From Kuschelorhynchus macadamiae (Eukaryota; Arthropoda; Insecta; Coleoptera; Curculionidae), in the NCBI GenBank assembly GCA_030620095.1, contig JAUTXW010000347.1:635001-699000 (forward strand): a stretch of 64,000 bases of DNA. The letters are read 5' to 3'. The notes beneath the pieces were generated by a model that did no database searches, was not told where the DNA came from, and was given only the letters and a program-made list of their open reading frames with translations. Positions 44,622-55,558 of this stretch are shown piece by piece; positions within the stretch are counted from its first letter, which is position 1; each line of letters begins with the position of its first letter. The translations under genes and the position numbers were made by a program.

Positions 44622-45525
44622 TATAATATTAATAATAATAATAGACGTCTTTTATTAGGCAGTCCTTGGCGAACTCAACCAAGTAACGAAGTGTCCATCC
44701 CTTAGGTAAACTACAATTGTATCAATTCTTAGATAGCATTGTTTTATTATTTTTAGTAAATATATTGAGCTTTTTAGATCGTGTATTAAAGAAGTCTTGA
44801 AAATATGAAAGGTTAGAAGTAGAAGTAAGTAAGTAAGAATGTATAAACAAGGATCCGACAGAAATCCCCAGGCACCCCACAGCACAGCACAGCAGACACC
44901 CGTCTACAGCGGAGTCTACAACCCACCAGCTTGTTGACTTAACAGATTAATACCCAGTTTATATTTAAGTTTGTTTATGTTGAACAGTTTAAATTCTTCT
45001 GGCAAAGAATTATAGAAATTAATGACGTTAAAAGAAAAGCTTCTCTTAATCATGGTTTTATGTTGTGACATTGTGAATTTGTTTTTAAATCTTAGATTTC
45101 TACTATGAATATTATTTCTAGGAATAAATTTATTTTTAAGTAAATTCGACGAGTTTACTGTTTCGTATAGACGAGGGCCATATAAAAAATCGCAGTACGT
45201 AAAATGTGATAGAACTAAGCTTTCGCAAAGCATTTTTTTAAGATCGAAACTTAGTATATGTCTGTTAGTGTATATTAATTTTAAAAAGTTAAGTGCTTTT
45301 TTTATCAGATTTTTTATATGTTGAATGAAGCGTAAATGCTCATCTACAACTAACCCCAGATTTTTTGCATTTGGGGTAAATTTTAATGGAATATTGTTGA
45401 TATGTAGAATCAGTTCGTTTTTTACAGTATCAATTTTGGCTTTACTGCCAATACAAATCAGTTTAGACTTGTCAGAATTCAATTTTAGGTTGTTTTCTTT
45501 AGATAAGAATTATTAAGAATGCAAA
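44622..45525 (-). mobile_element. 5'-truncated jockey/CR1-like LINE with (TAA)n tail
   Basis: The minus-strand coding end and 3' UTR terminate in a TAATAATAATAATA-type tail at about 44622-44642. The 5' side stops at about 45525, within the RT domain. This is the usual product of aborted target-primed reverse transcription. Confidence 0.75.
44916..45482 (-). pseudogene. LINE reverse transcriptase C terminus
   Basis: 188 uninterrupted codons on the minus strand: LNSDKSKL-type NSDKSKLICIGSKAKID, then LKFTPNAKNLGLVVDEHLRF (the RT thumb-side motif of jockey/CR1 ORF2), LIKKALNFLKLIYTNRHILS, ESLVLSHFTYCDFLYGP, HSRNLRFKNKFTMSQHKTMI and a C-terminal SFSFNVINFYNSLPEEFKLF. No polymerase Asp motifs remain because of 5' truncation. 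The long open frame suggests a fairly recent insertion. Confidence 0.88.
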
Positions 45526-47029
45526 GGGACAGGGATTTAATTATTATTTTTATAAACAAAGTTTACCTACGCCTATGGACGACCCCGAAATTCAGCCAAA
45601 CTGGACGCAATTCCCCATTTTATTTCTTTTTATATTTTTGAAACAGACTATAATGAAAGTTTCCTGAATAAAAATATGTTTTTATTCAGTAAACTTTGCT
45701 GTAGTCAAGTAGTTTCAATAAAATATCGAAATGCTTATTCTTAATGAATAAAGGTTCCTGCTAAACCAAATTTTAGTACATGGAATAACCTTAACATTTT
45801 TTAAATTCAAATAATGATTTTTATTTATTGATTTTTTATTTAAAAAATAAACTTTTAGTGACATTCATATTAATACAAGAATTAAAGACAGATCCAACTT
45901 ACTTAAGTGTAATTATTGGTAAATGGACTAAAATAAATATTTGTTAAATTAGAGATATTTTAAACCATCAAGAAATAATCCCGTTTTTGCCCATATTAAA
46001 GTTATTTTTATTAAGGATAACGATTACCGATATCGTTTAAAAAAGAGATTTTGAGCTTCTTGAATATTTTATAATAACATTTAGTATTTAATATTTATTT
46101 AAATTCCTCACTTAAAACAACAGGGTCTTATTGAAGGATAATAAATTGCACTGATGATGTAATTTGGGCGTAAAAACATCAATAAAATATAATGTGTTAT
46201 ACATCGTTGATTTGAAAAGGTCAAGGACTGATCAAAAATGAGGTTACTGCTAATTCAGAGCTGCATTTAAAAACATTAAGCTGATGAAGGTTTTTTATAG
46301 ACGAGACATCAGATTTTAAATTATAATATGCCATCTTATATAGGACAAAACTTGTCAATGTTAACATTTCATTTCCTTTTGCGGAAAAATTACAATAAAG
46401 AATTTCGTTTTTTCGGTTGTTTTTGAAAGTACTTGGATTTTCTTAAATTTGTAAGCGAAAATCACTTCAGTTTACAATTAGCAACCTTGCCCTGATTTAA
46501 CCCATTTTGTTTCCCTTACGATTTTCGAGTTTTCCATGCCTTTAATTCACACCCTGTACATGCAATATGTTGAGCCTTGTTTCTAAAATAAGTAGCTACT
46601 AAAATTAAAACTGGCATATTTGCATCCCCGATTGGTGCCTAATAAAATTTGATTACATTAGAAGCCGTAAAGGTTAATTAAATCAATAAATTAAGTTTAT
46701 TTGAGTTACTAATTCGACAACGAGAAATATTTATTTAAATTAAATCACTGAATTCACTCGATTTAAGGAAACAAACGGTCGTTTTTATAGAGTAACAAAT
46801 AAAGATAGTACTTTCTTCGAAACAGTATTTTATTGTAATAAGATATCAATCTTGGAAAAGTTAGGTAAATTAATAAATTCCCGGAACTATTAATGATTAT
46901 TTGCCACAAAACGATTAGTACTTAATAGTTATTTTTAAACGTTAAATTTTCTGTATGTACCATTACACTATAATACAAACAATTAAACCTTGATTAAACA
47001 ATTGTCCCTATAATCTTATTTGCCTTGAT
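45526..47029. other. AT-rich stretch with two PLE-tail-like motifs
   Basis: ACTGATGATGTAATTTGGGC (from 46150) and GCTGATGAAGG...AGACGAGACATC (from 46281) keep the CTGATGA...GGCG/GACG order of PLE hammerhead-like tails in decayed form. ACACCCTGTACATG near 46550 is a transposon-end box. No genes. Confidence 0.4.
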
Positions 47030-47229
47030 CAGTATCGTATTTAGGGTGCAAATGCCTCCCCCCCCAGAGCTAATAACCCAAGCAGAATGTTTGAAAGTTA
47101 TAATTATTTTATAAGGCATTACCACAAATATATGTGTGAACTTTTTTTTAGTCATGGTCGCTAATTTTCACGAGGGTATTAAGCCTTGTTTTTTGCCCCC
47201 TCCAGGAAGGCATTCTATATACGCCACTG
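47030..47229. mobile_element. 200-bp hAT-like MITE
   Basis: Ends CAGTATCGTATTTAGGGTGC and, in reverse from 47229, CAGTGGCGTATATAGAATGC are inverted repeats. The flanks GCCTTGAT (47022-47029) and GCCTGGAT (47230-47237) form an 8-bp duplication with one mismatch, as expected for hAT insertion. No coding capacity. Confidence 0.8.
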
Positions 47230-47274
47230 GCCTGGATGAACCTTCACTGATGTTTCAATCAAAGGGAACACATT

Positions 47275-48252
47275 ATTTTATTCTTCCTTCTTCTTCCTCA
47301 ACCATTTTCCATCCACTTCTGAAAGTAGGCCTCTTCCATGTTTCTCTATCCTCGGCTATTCGCATCCAGTCATCGTGCCATTTTCTAGGAGGTCTTTGGA
47401 TATTTCTTTTCGTCTGCCCAGGACGCCACTGAAGTAATCTTTTCGTCGATTTTGCTATGCGTTTCACAATGTCTGTCACCTTCGTTCTTCTTCTTATTTC
47501 TGTATTTCTTACCCTGTCCCTCAAACTTATTCCGAGCATGACCCCTTGTATGAGAGTGTAAAATGCATGATTCGTATACTTATCGTTTGAGGTTCAGGGG
47601 GATTTTTGAATTTTTAAATATGTGTCCCAATCTTCCGAAAGCAGCCCAACCGAGTCCTACCCTCCTTGCTATTTCTGCGGTCAGTTTCTCTTTTGCAATC
47701 TTTATTCTATGACCAAGATAGACATACTCCATAACATTTTCCAGAGTATGGTTGTCGATGCTCGCATTGATCTTCGCTCATCACTTTTGTTTTTGACAGA
47801 TTCATTTTCAATCCTACTTCACTCGATGATTAATGAAGTCCTTCCAACATTGTGGCTAATTCTGTAGCGTCGCTACTAATGAGCACTATGTCATCTGCAA
47901 AAAGCAAGTGACTTAGCAAAGTTCCATTAATGTTTACTCATTGGTTCTGCCATGGCAGCCTTTTGAAAATATTCTCAAGTGCCAAAGTGAAAATTTTCGG
48001 TGAAATAGTATCCCCTTGTCGAACGCCTCTTTGGATACGAATCTTATCGGTAATGGTGTCATTGTCAATCCTGACTTGTAGTGTAGCGTTCTTATAGATA
48101 TACTTGATAAGATTGGAGAATCTAGAGTCAATCCTAGCATCATTCATGGCATGAAGAATCGCCCATATTTCGAGGGAGTCAAATGCTTTTTGTAAGTCTA
48201 CAAAAGCGAGATGGAGGGGGACAATACACTCTGTACCGGGTGACTTCGTATA
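47275..48252 (-). pseudogene. RTE-type LINE reverse transcriptase, 3' part
   Basis: On the minus strand LAFVDLQKAFDSLEIWAILH (motif A), TDKIRIQRGVRQGDTISPKI (motif B) and LLFADDIVLISSDA (47900-47860, the FADD polymerase core) appear in order. Then come GLKMNLSKTKVM, a linker, and the C-terminal tail MLGISLRDRVRNTEIRR, KVTDIVKRIAKSTKRLLQWR and PPRKWHDDWMRIAEDRETWK. These are hallmarks of RTE-clade proteins. There are frameshifts near 47930 and stops. The 5' part of the same gene is at 50196-50420, displaced by an inserted DD41D element. Confidence 0.88.
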
Positions 48253-50195
48253 AACTGGCACCCCCCGTAACTTTTTTATTTTTTGTCATACAAAAAAAAA
48301 ATAAAAATACTGACATACAGAGGATTTTTTTTTTGTTATAAATCTGCGTTGTAATTCCCTGTAACTTTTCATATATACGAGGAACGACAAAAAGTACAAT
48401 TTTTTTTAATGGAATGCCCTGTAAATTTTTGCCTAAAATGCAAGATCTTTTTTTCTGATTCCAAATATATAATACAAGTTGACATTTGGTTTAGCCGTTT
48501 TCTAGTTATTTAAGTTTAAAAATCAATTTTCATTATAGACTGTAAAATTATTGGCTATAAAATATCAGCTTTTTGAGCAGTTGGCTATGGAAATAAACAA
48601 TATAAACAAATGTTCTGACAAATGTCAAATTACTGCATACCTAGTAAAAATATATATAAACAACAATTTATTAACAATATATTTTACTGCAAAATACACA
48701 GGTGAACCCATAACACAAAACAAATTAATCAGAATGAATATTTCCCCCTTGATTATCTACACATTCGTGAGTTCGCAAGTGCTCAACTGCGTTCTCTATA
48801 AAATGACCATTTCTTTCATTTAAATGTGTTATTTCCTGTGTTATAAAATATTTTATATCTTCAACGTTGTCCAGATCACGTTTATATATTTTGTTTTTAA
48901 TATACCCCCACAAAAAATTATCCATGGGAGTTAGGTCTGGACTATTTGAAGGCCACGAAATAATTCCATTTCTTCCAATCCACTCGTTGTAATTCTCATC
49001 CAAAAAGTCTTCACGTCACGTACCACATGTGGTGGGGCACCGTTATGTTGAAAAATTATGTTCATATACTGCCTTAACGGTAAGTTTTCTAGTATTTCCT
49101 GTAGATGAGTTTCCAGAAATTCTTGATATATTGGTCCAGTTAATGTTCCTTCGAAAAAATAGGGCCCTATTACCCTATTCTTCAGCAGGCCGCACCACAC
49201 ATTAACTGTTCTCCTACCTTGAAATTGAACTTCCCTTGTGAATTGGGGATTTTCTTGTGCCCAGTGACGAAAATTTTGTCGATTTGGTAATCTACTAGTT
49301 GAAAAGCTTGACTCAATCGGTCCATAATATATTTTTAAAAAAGTTTCTTTCGTTATTTATTCTATTTAACATAAAGTTGCAGAAATTGAGTCGTAGATTC
49401 TTATGCCTTTGAGTTAATTTTTGAACAGTGTGATATTTATAGGGCCTAAATCCATATTTCTTTAATCCGTAACGGGCCCGCATTTCCTTGGAAGTAGTTC
49501 GCAGTGACTGACTCGGATTTCTACGTGATGCAAAGCAATACTTAAATCGTGATTTTCCGTATTATTGTTTAGTTCCCTCTTCTTTCTTTGCAAATCTGAC
49601 GTTATTCTAAATTTGGTGAGAATATTCTGGATTGTCGATCTTGAGGGAATCGGACCATCGGGATGATCTGCCATGTAAGCACGTCGCGTTGCAGAAGCAT
49701 TATAATTATTTTCAGCATACAAACAAACAATTTCTCGTTTTCCTGCCACAAAATAAACCATTTAAAAAAAATATATCAAAAAGAATTGATTTAGTTCTAT
49801 TAACAGTGATTTAAATGTCAAAGTCATATCAGAAACATTTATTAATATTGTTTATTTCCATAGCCAACTGCTCAAAAAGCTGTTATTTTATAGCCAGTAA
49901 GTTTACAGTCTATAATGAAAATTGATTTTTAAACTTAAATAACTCGAAAACGGCTAAACCAAATGTCAACTTGTATTATATATTTGGAATCAGAAAAAAA
50001 ATATCTTTCATTTTAGGCAAAAATTTACAGGGCATTCCATTAAAGAAAATTGTACTTTTTGTCGTTTCTCGTATATATGAAAAGTTACTGGGAATTACAA
50101 TACAGATTTATAAGGTAAAAAAGAATCCTCTGTATGTCAGTATTTTTATTTTTTTGTACGACAAAAAAATAAAAAAGTTACGGGGGGTGCCAGTT
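48253..50195 (-). mobile_element. DD41D element no. 8, inserted into the RTE LINE
   Basis: Ends AACTGGCACCCCCCGTAAC (48253) and GTTACGGGGGGTGCCAGTT (to 50195). Arms of about 345 bp (48253-48605 and 49845-50195) are inverted copies and contain a TACAGGGCATTCCATT-type box about 160 bp from each end. It interrupts the RT gene just before motif A. Confidence 0.92.
48725..49761 (-). pseudogene. DD41D-type transposase, second catalytic Asp changed to Asn (element 8)
   Basis: ATG at 49761 starts MVYFVAGKREIVCLYAENNY, the helix-turn-helix, then RAYMADHPDGPIPSRSTIQN. A frameshift near 49460 is followed by KKYGFRPYKYHTVQKLTQRH and NILWTD (first Asp), where one inserted base creates a stop. After restoration of frame come NVWCGLLKNRVIGPYFFEGT, IIFQHNGAPPHVV (Asn in place of the second Asp, codon near 49052), another shift, then ISWPSNSPDLTPMDNFLWGY (third Asp) and the C terminus at 48725. 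It is disabled by a catalytic change and at least three frameshifts. Confidence 0.9.
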
Positions 50196-50420
50196 CAGCC
50201 ATCCCTTACGAAAGCTGCTTGTTCAACTGGCTGGTAAAAGTCTAGGTTGTTTGTCAATCTAGACTAATTGGTCGATAGTTTTCGATATTATCAACATCAC
50301 CTTTTTTGAATAGTAAGATTACTTCGGAGTTTTGCCAAAAACTTGGAATTTTCCCTTCATGAACACATTGTTTTACTATATTCTTATTCATTTTCAAAGA
50401 TATTCTTTATTTTTTGCTTA
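50196..50420 (-). pseudogene. RTE-type LINE reverse transcriptase, upstream part
   Basis: On the minus strand, KVPSFWQNSEVILLFKKGD and NIENYRPISL (RT motifs 1-2) lie upstream of the inserted element, followed by a decayed QAAFVR-like piece at the junction. It is the continuation of the gene at 47275-48252. Confidence 0.8.
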
Positions 50421-51629
50421 TTGTATATATAACACAATATTGTTCATTAATTTATTTATAAGCATTCGAGACATTTACGTTCTAATGTCCATTGTTTTTA
50501 ATTGACCGCTCATATTATCTGATAACTAACCAACACTTTAGAAGATATTATATAGATACAACATAGCACAATTAAACATTTCTGAGAATCTTTCTGAAAA
50601 ATGTTATATTTGAACTGAGTCATGTTTAACACTGGCGTGGCGACTGAATAACTGTTTTTAAATATATCTTATGTACAATGTTGGTAGAAATGTTTATATT
50701 GTTGCAGCAAATACACGTATTTCCTTCTTTTTGTGGCTTATCTTCACAAACTACTAAGACACAAGGTTTCCCTATATTTGTTACCAGTACGCATTATGAC
50801 GTACCTGAAACTTTGTCCTTAATTTAGTTTAAAAAAAAATTTGTCCCATTATAAAGTTTTCTTTAGTGCTTTTTTTATATTTTTATGTTTGTTAAATGAC
50901 TCTTAAGATCACTAAGAAAAACTATTATAAAATCGTAAGTTCGACTCGGCTAGCTGATGTTTTAGAGCAACTTAATAAGATTATAATTTTAATGTAAAAT
51001 ACTCCGGCTAATTGAACTTAGCAAACGTTGGAAAAGTTTTTTTATAATTTGGCTATGGGCGCCAGAGCTATAGGAGCTCGAAGAAGAAAGATATACAGAT
51101 ATAAAATAAAGGAAGAGAGCAACTTAAAATAATTAGATTTAGATATTTAATAAAAAATAAAGATAAAATATTTGCTAATGTGACCTAAATTAAATAAATA
51201 AAAAACAAAATCACGTAACTACCAATTTATTTTTCCTTGGACTGTGTTTTTTTTTTGAATATTGTTTTCAATTTTTAAAATGACATACGGCAGTTTATAA
51301 ATTTCCACATATATAGATTAATAACAATTTAGAAGTGGAAGTGAAATTAAATTTCTCTTACAATTGAAATGATTATATTTTATATTTTGGAAAAGATTTG
51401 GTTATTTATTTTTTCTCAATATATGCATAAAAATCAATTAATTATTAAATTAAGGTTAGAAAGTACATTTTCTCATAAAATTAAATTAAAATATTCAAAC
51501 GATTCAATTTAACAAAGATAATAAATTACGATTTAAGTCAGCAAGGATAAGAAAATCATATAGATCTAAAGAAATTAAATGGCTTAAATAAATTTAGTTG
51601 GTAATTAGATTTTTTTAATATTTTTTAAG
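50421..51629. other. AT-rich stretch, no gene
   Basis: No signal recognised. Confidence 0.45.
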
Positions 51630-51955
51630 CAGCTGATCGTTTATCACTGATTGAATTTTATTTATGTGAAGTTCTTTGTGAACAAACAAACAATGAAACT
51701 CAATTATGTGTTCGGTTGTTGACTATCAATTAGTTAAGCAGCTGATCTTTTATCAGTTTGATTTAATTTAATTAGTAGATAATATGAAGTTCTTTTCGAA
51801 CAAACAAACAATGAAACTCAATTATGTGTTTGGTTGTTGAATATTAATTAGTAAAGCAGCTGATCTTAAATCAGTTTGATTTAGTTTAATTAGTTGATAT
51901 TATGAAGTTCTTTTTGAACAAACAAACAATGAAACTCAATTTTATGATCAGCTGA
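51630..51955. repeat. about 110-118 bp tandem repeat, three copies
   Basis: Units start with CAGCTGATC at 51630, 51739 and 51857. Each contains GAACAAACAAACAATGAAAC and TCAATTATGTGTTYGGTTGT-type sequence. A fourth CAGCTGAT ends the array at about 51955. Confidence 0.9.
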
Positions 51956-52506
51956 TATTTTACCTTATGCAAAATTTCTAAAATGACAACATGACCCTAG
52001 CTAATTCTAGACACTTTTAAGCAAATTTCTTGAGTAGAAAAAATTTAATCATAAATAGTCAAGTTATAAATTCAAATTAAGATAGAATAAGAGAAATTTT
52101 AATTCAAAAAGTCCAATTTGATATTAGAGGAAAATTACAATAGAAAAGAAAATCAAAATTTCAGTTCCATAATCCCAATAAATTTACCATGAAATAAAAT
52201 GCCACAATCTTAAATTTAAATTAGTGAAATATCAATGGTATTACTCACTAGTATGATACCTTGATTTAATATACACCCACATAATTTATAAGAAAGAAAA
52301 ATTTTATACCTAATTAGGATAAATGTAAATGTCCAAAAATCTTTAAGAAATTAATATTTTAGTAGAGGTAATAATTTTTACAAGTAAATATACCAATGCC
52401 ACATAGACAATATTTATACACAGTGTAAGTTTTAATTTATACCTACATTAAATTTGATATATTTAAATCAAGAAGATGTTTAAATTTTACGTAAATCGAG
52501 ACGAAA

Positions 52507-52559
<53 letters not shown>

Positions 52560-54355
52560 AATTTATAATTTATACCATTTATATATTTTTTGAAGATAAT
52601 TATTAATTAATAAAAAGAAGGAATTGAAGACTGTAGTAATTCCTAATGAATTAATGCATGGCCACTACATCAATCCAAAGAAGCGAAAATAAGAAAATTA
52701 TAAATCACTTATCTTTTCAATATATGTCCGGGATTATATCCTTGCTATGGCGTCATTCCTTGTAGACTACCCAAGTCCAAAACAGGAACAATGACACCCT
52801 GGAACTGGCCACACAGCACTTGTCCAGAAAAATGACCACACGGTTCTAAAAAAGGACTTCTTCCCCCAGGAATTGAGAAGATTTACCACAAAACAGTTAC
52901 CATTAAATTTTCCTCGCCCAGGAATCACTTTTAATTTGAATTATGCAATAAATTCTTCATTTTATTGATTATTTACTTTTAATATCCATTTTCCAATTAA
53001 TAATTAAAACAATTGAAAGGGGTAGGGAAAAAATTGTAGAGAAGAGGAAAAATGCTAAAAGAAAAAAAACCTGAAACAAAATGGCGAAATGAGTCAACAT
53101 GTTCACAATGCACAAAAATGTAATTTTTCTTGCCAGAAAACACTCAAAATTAACTTACCAAATGTTAGGGCTTAAGAAAGCAGTAACCCATTACTGAATT
53201 GAGATTTTATTGGATTTAATCCAGCATCTAGGCTGACTAAGTTAAAATATTAACTAAATTCCAACTAACTTATCTCATGTTTGCTTTCAACAATAGAAAT
53301 TTTGCAAAAGAGGCTCGAAACGACTGACCCACTCGGTTTTATGGAATCGGACTACATAAAAACAGTACATCCGTATGTCTCACCAAAACATGGCGCCAAT
53401 TCAGAATCTGTTTTTGGCAGTTAAGATTTTTAATAATGAAAAACCCAATTAATAGTTAATATTTGATCAATCTAAAACTCAGGAAATTTTCTCAATACAA
53501 CTATCTATGTGATACACCTAATAAAGAATCAATTAGGGGCCATTTTATAATAATATTCATGAAATTGAAAAGCATATGTATACATTTTATTTTAAATGTG
53601 TCGGACGAAATCTGAATCTAGAAATTTCCTTCGAACGTGTTTTACAAAGCGAGAATTTACGATCTGTTGATTCGGGATCGATATAATAACTTCGGTGCCA
53701 TGCGTGCGGTACTTCGCAACATTCCAAGCAATTGTTAATACAGTAAAATTGTGCTTTGATGCTATTAACTAGAAAATTGTTAATATTATTTAGTTTAAAT
53801 TGAATTTTGAACCAAACATTGTAACGAACGGAAAAGTTTGTTACACCATGTTTTCAAATTCTTGTGATCCAATTTTTTTACTAAACGCTTACGTTTAACA
53901 GATCGACAAATAACTCTCTTTTTCTATTTTTGAATTGAAATTCTAATATTTCTAATTGGTAATTAGGGATATGTACATAATGCGAAACATTAACTGCTGT
54001 TTTTAAACTAAATAAAACAACTTTTTAGTCACTACTTCCGTGTTATTTAATTTTCGACATTCAGTTCTTTTTTTGCAATTTCACAATTAATAAAATCTTC
54101 CTGTTCTGTTAAAGCAATTTAAATTTGACATTCAGTAAAAATTATATGTGTCAACGATACTTTTCCGTAAAAGATAGTCTCATTTATCTGTTTTATTTGT
54201 ATACCAAGGTTATTTTATTTAACAGGAAGTACAAGCGAATAAGCACCTATAGTTCCTGTGATATTTTTTCGCTTATATTCATACATTTTTTGACGATTTG
54301 TTTTATATAAACTGACAACATTCGTGCAAAAATAGACATAATTTAATTCAAACAT
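51956..54355. other. AT-rich stretch including (AT)n at about 52513-52555
   Basis: No gene recognised. A long AT dinucleotide tract lies at 52513-52555. The 52730-53420 block is less AT-rich and may be an old non-coding element. Confidence 0.45.
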
Positions 54356-54415
54356 AGAAAAAGACTCCAAGTCTCGGTCTCATTAAATTATAATTTTACA
54401 ATTCACAACAAACAT

Positions 54416-54450
54416 GACACGTGTTTCGCCCTTTCGAGCATCATCAGACC
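54416..54450 (-). ncRNA. hammerhead-ribozyme-like motif of PLE4
   Basis: Minus strand: CTGATGA core, then T, stem II GCTC-GAAA-GGGC, then GAAA, then a palindromic stem III ACAC/GTGT and C at the expected cleavage position. Only the extra T between core and stem II departs from the type I hammerhead consensus. A short palindromic stem III is what dimer-active PLE hammerheads have. Confidence 0.6.
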
Positions 54451-54631
54451 TACAAACAACAGAGAGAACCTTAGTAAATAATCACACTCACAAATCCTAA
54501 AACAATAACTTACAAATAGAAAAAACACACTAAACCACAACGAAACAAACAACTACTTATACATATTTGATGGACATTAAAATGAGGTTAAGTCTCACGT
54601 GAATAAACAAAATAAAATATTAAAAAAGTAT

Positions 54632-54727
54632 TAAAAAAAAAAGATTCATGTCTCTAGACGGGATCGAACCCAGACCACCCGAGTGAGACGCCGAAGCAAC
54701 CACCCACAGACCACTGGACTATTCGAA
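54632..54727 (-). ncRNA. tRNA-like Pol III unit (SINE head or tRNA relic)
   Basis: On the minus strand an A box TAGTCCAGTGG (54721-54711), a B box GGTTCGATCCC (54670-54660) and a T10 run (54642-54633) are placed as in a Pol III gene of about 90 nt. A cloverleaf is poor (the T stem mismatches beyond two or three pairs), so it is not a functional tRNA. It lies within the 3' part of PLE4. Confidence 0.55.
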
Positions 54728-54792
54728 GAAAAGAACCAAAAACTGTCACTCTATGAATTAGTGAATGAAATGAAGGTTGCCTACAATTATTA

Positions 54793-55245
54793 TTACATTA
54801 AATTGTTAAATATTAGGGTTGGTTCAAAATTAAAAACATCGTTAACGCAAGTGAGAATGGGACTTTTTATAGCTTTGGTTATTTCCATTTTTTCTAGAAG
54901 GTCAAGCTTTTTCCCCTTCGGACATTCATGTAAAACATCAACGTCAGAAATGGAAAATTCATGACCTGACTCCAACAAATGATTGGCAAAAGCTGAAACA
55001 GTCTCAGTTACATCCGTATTTCTGAATTTGTTGACAAGGCTTAAATGTTCTCTCACCCTTGTGGAAATTTTTCGACCTGTTTGTCCCACATAGGTTGTGG
55101 AACATTCGCTACAATTTAGTGCATAAACCCCAGATCTGGACAATTTATCGGTTGTGTCCTTTGTCCTTACTAAATGTCTCTTGAGAGTATTTACTGTTTT
55201 GAATGAAATATTGACATTTTTAATATTTTTAAAAAATTTTGCCAA
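54793..55245 (-). CDS. GIY-YIG endonuclease domain of PLE4 (truncated ORF)
   Basis: 150 codons without interruption: KNVNISFKTVNTLKRHLVRT (RT-endonuclease linker), then GVYALNC (39-45), CSTTYVGQTGRKISTR (48-63, with YVG and the catalytic-type Arg), VREHLS, a NHLLESGHEFSISDV block (His-containing), and KKLDLLEKMEITKAI with the Glu expected late in the domain. It differs strongly from PLE1/2 and PLE3, so it is another lineage. The RT half is missing, so at most a free endonuclease could be made. The intact frame suggests recent insertion. Confidence 0.88.
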   Translation of the reverse strand: MAKFFKNIKNVNISFKTVNTLKRHLVRTKDTTDKLSRSGVYALNCSECSTTYVGQTGRKISTRVREHLSLVNKFRNTDVTETVSAFANHLLESGHEFSISDVDVLHECPKGKKLDLLEKMEITKAIKSPILTCVNDVFNFEPTLIFNNLM

Positions 55246-55434
55246 TTGGAGAGAAATACTTCCGAAAAAAGTAATGCACTTGAAAAAAACTGTTAATGTC
55301 CATCAAATATGTATAAATAGTTGTTTGTTTCGTTGTGCTTTAGTGTGTTTATTCTATTTGTAAGTTATTGTTTTAGGATTTGTGAGTGTGATTATTTGCT
55401 ATATGAGACCGAGACTTGGAGTCTTTTTCTATAT

Positions 55435-55558
55435 TTGTTATTAAAACTAGGTCTCTTTGAGCAATATGGACAATTTCTTCGATAATTTAATTCTTTCGGT
55501 ATTTTTTTAATTTTGGTAAATTTTGTCTTTTTAGGGAGTATTTTGATTAAAGATCCCT
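55435..55558. other. spacer before the tandem array
   Basis: Nothing recognised. Confidence 0.4.

Larger units (their letters stand above)
54356..55434 (-). mobile_element. Penelope-like element PLE4 with inverted terminal arms
   Basis: Segments 54356-54385 plus 54473-54580 are matched in reverse by 55293-55434: AGACTCCAAGTCTCGGTCTC on the left against GAGACCGAGACTTGGAGTCT on the right, and ATTTGATGGACATTAA against TTAATGTCCATCAAAT. The right arm lacks about 90 bp of the left arm that include the hammerhead-like motif. The gene is truncated to the endonuclease. Inverted terminal copies are typical of Penelope-type insertions. Confidence 0.85.

Noticed and set aside
53385..53410. TGGCGCCAATTC as a retrovirus-like primer binding site
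   Set aside because: No flanking long terminal repeats, polypurine tract or gag/pol motifs were found.
54632..54727. Functional tRNA gene
   Set aside because: A and B boxes are present but the T stem and acceptor stem do not pair; kept only as a tRNA-like unit.
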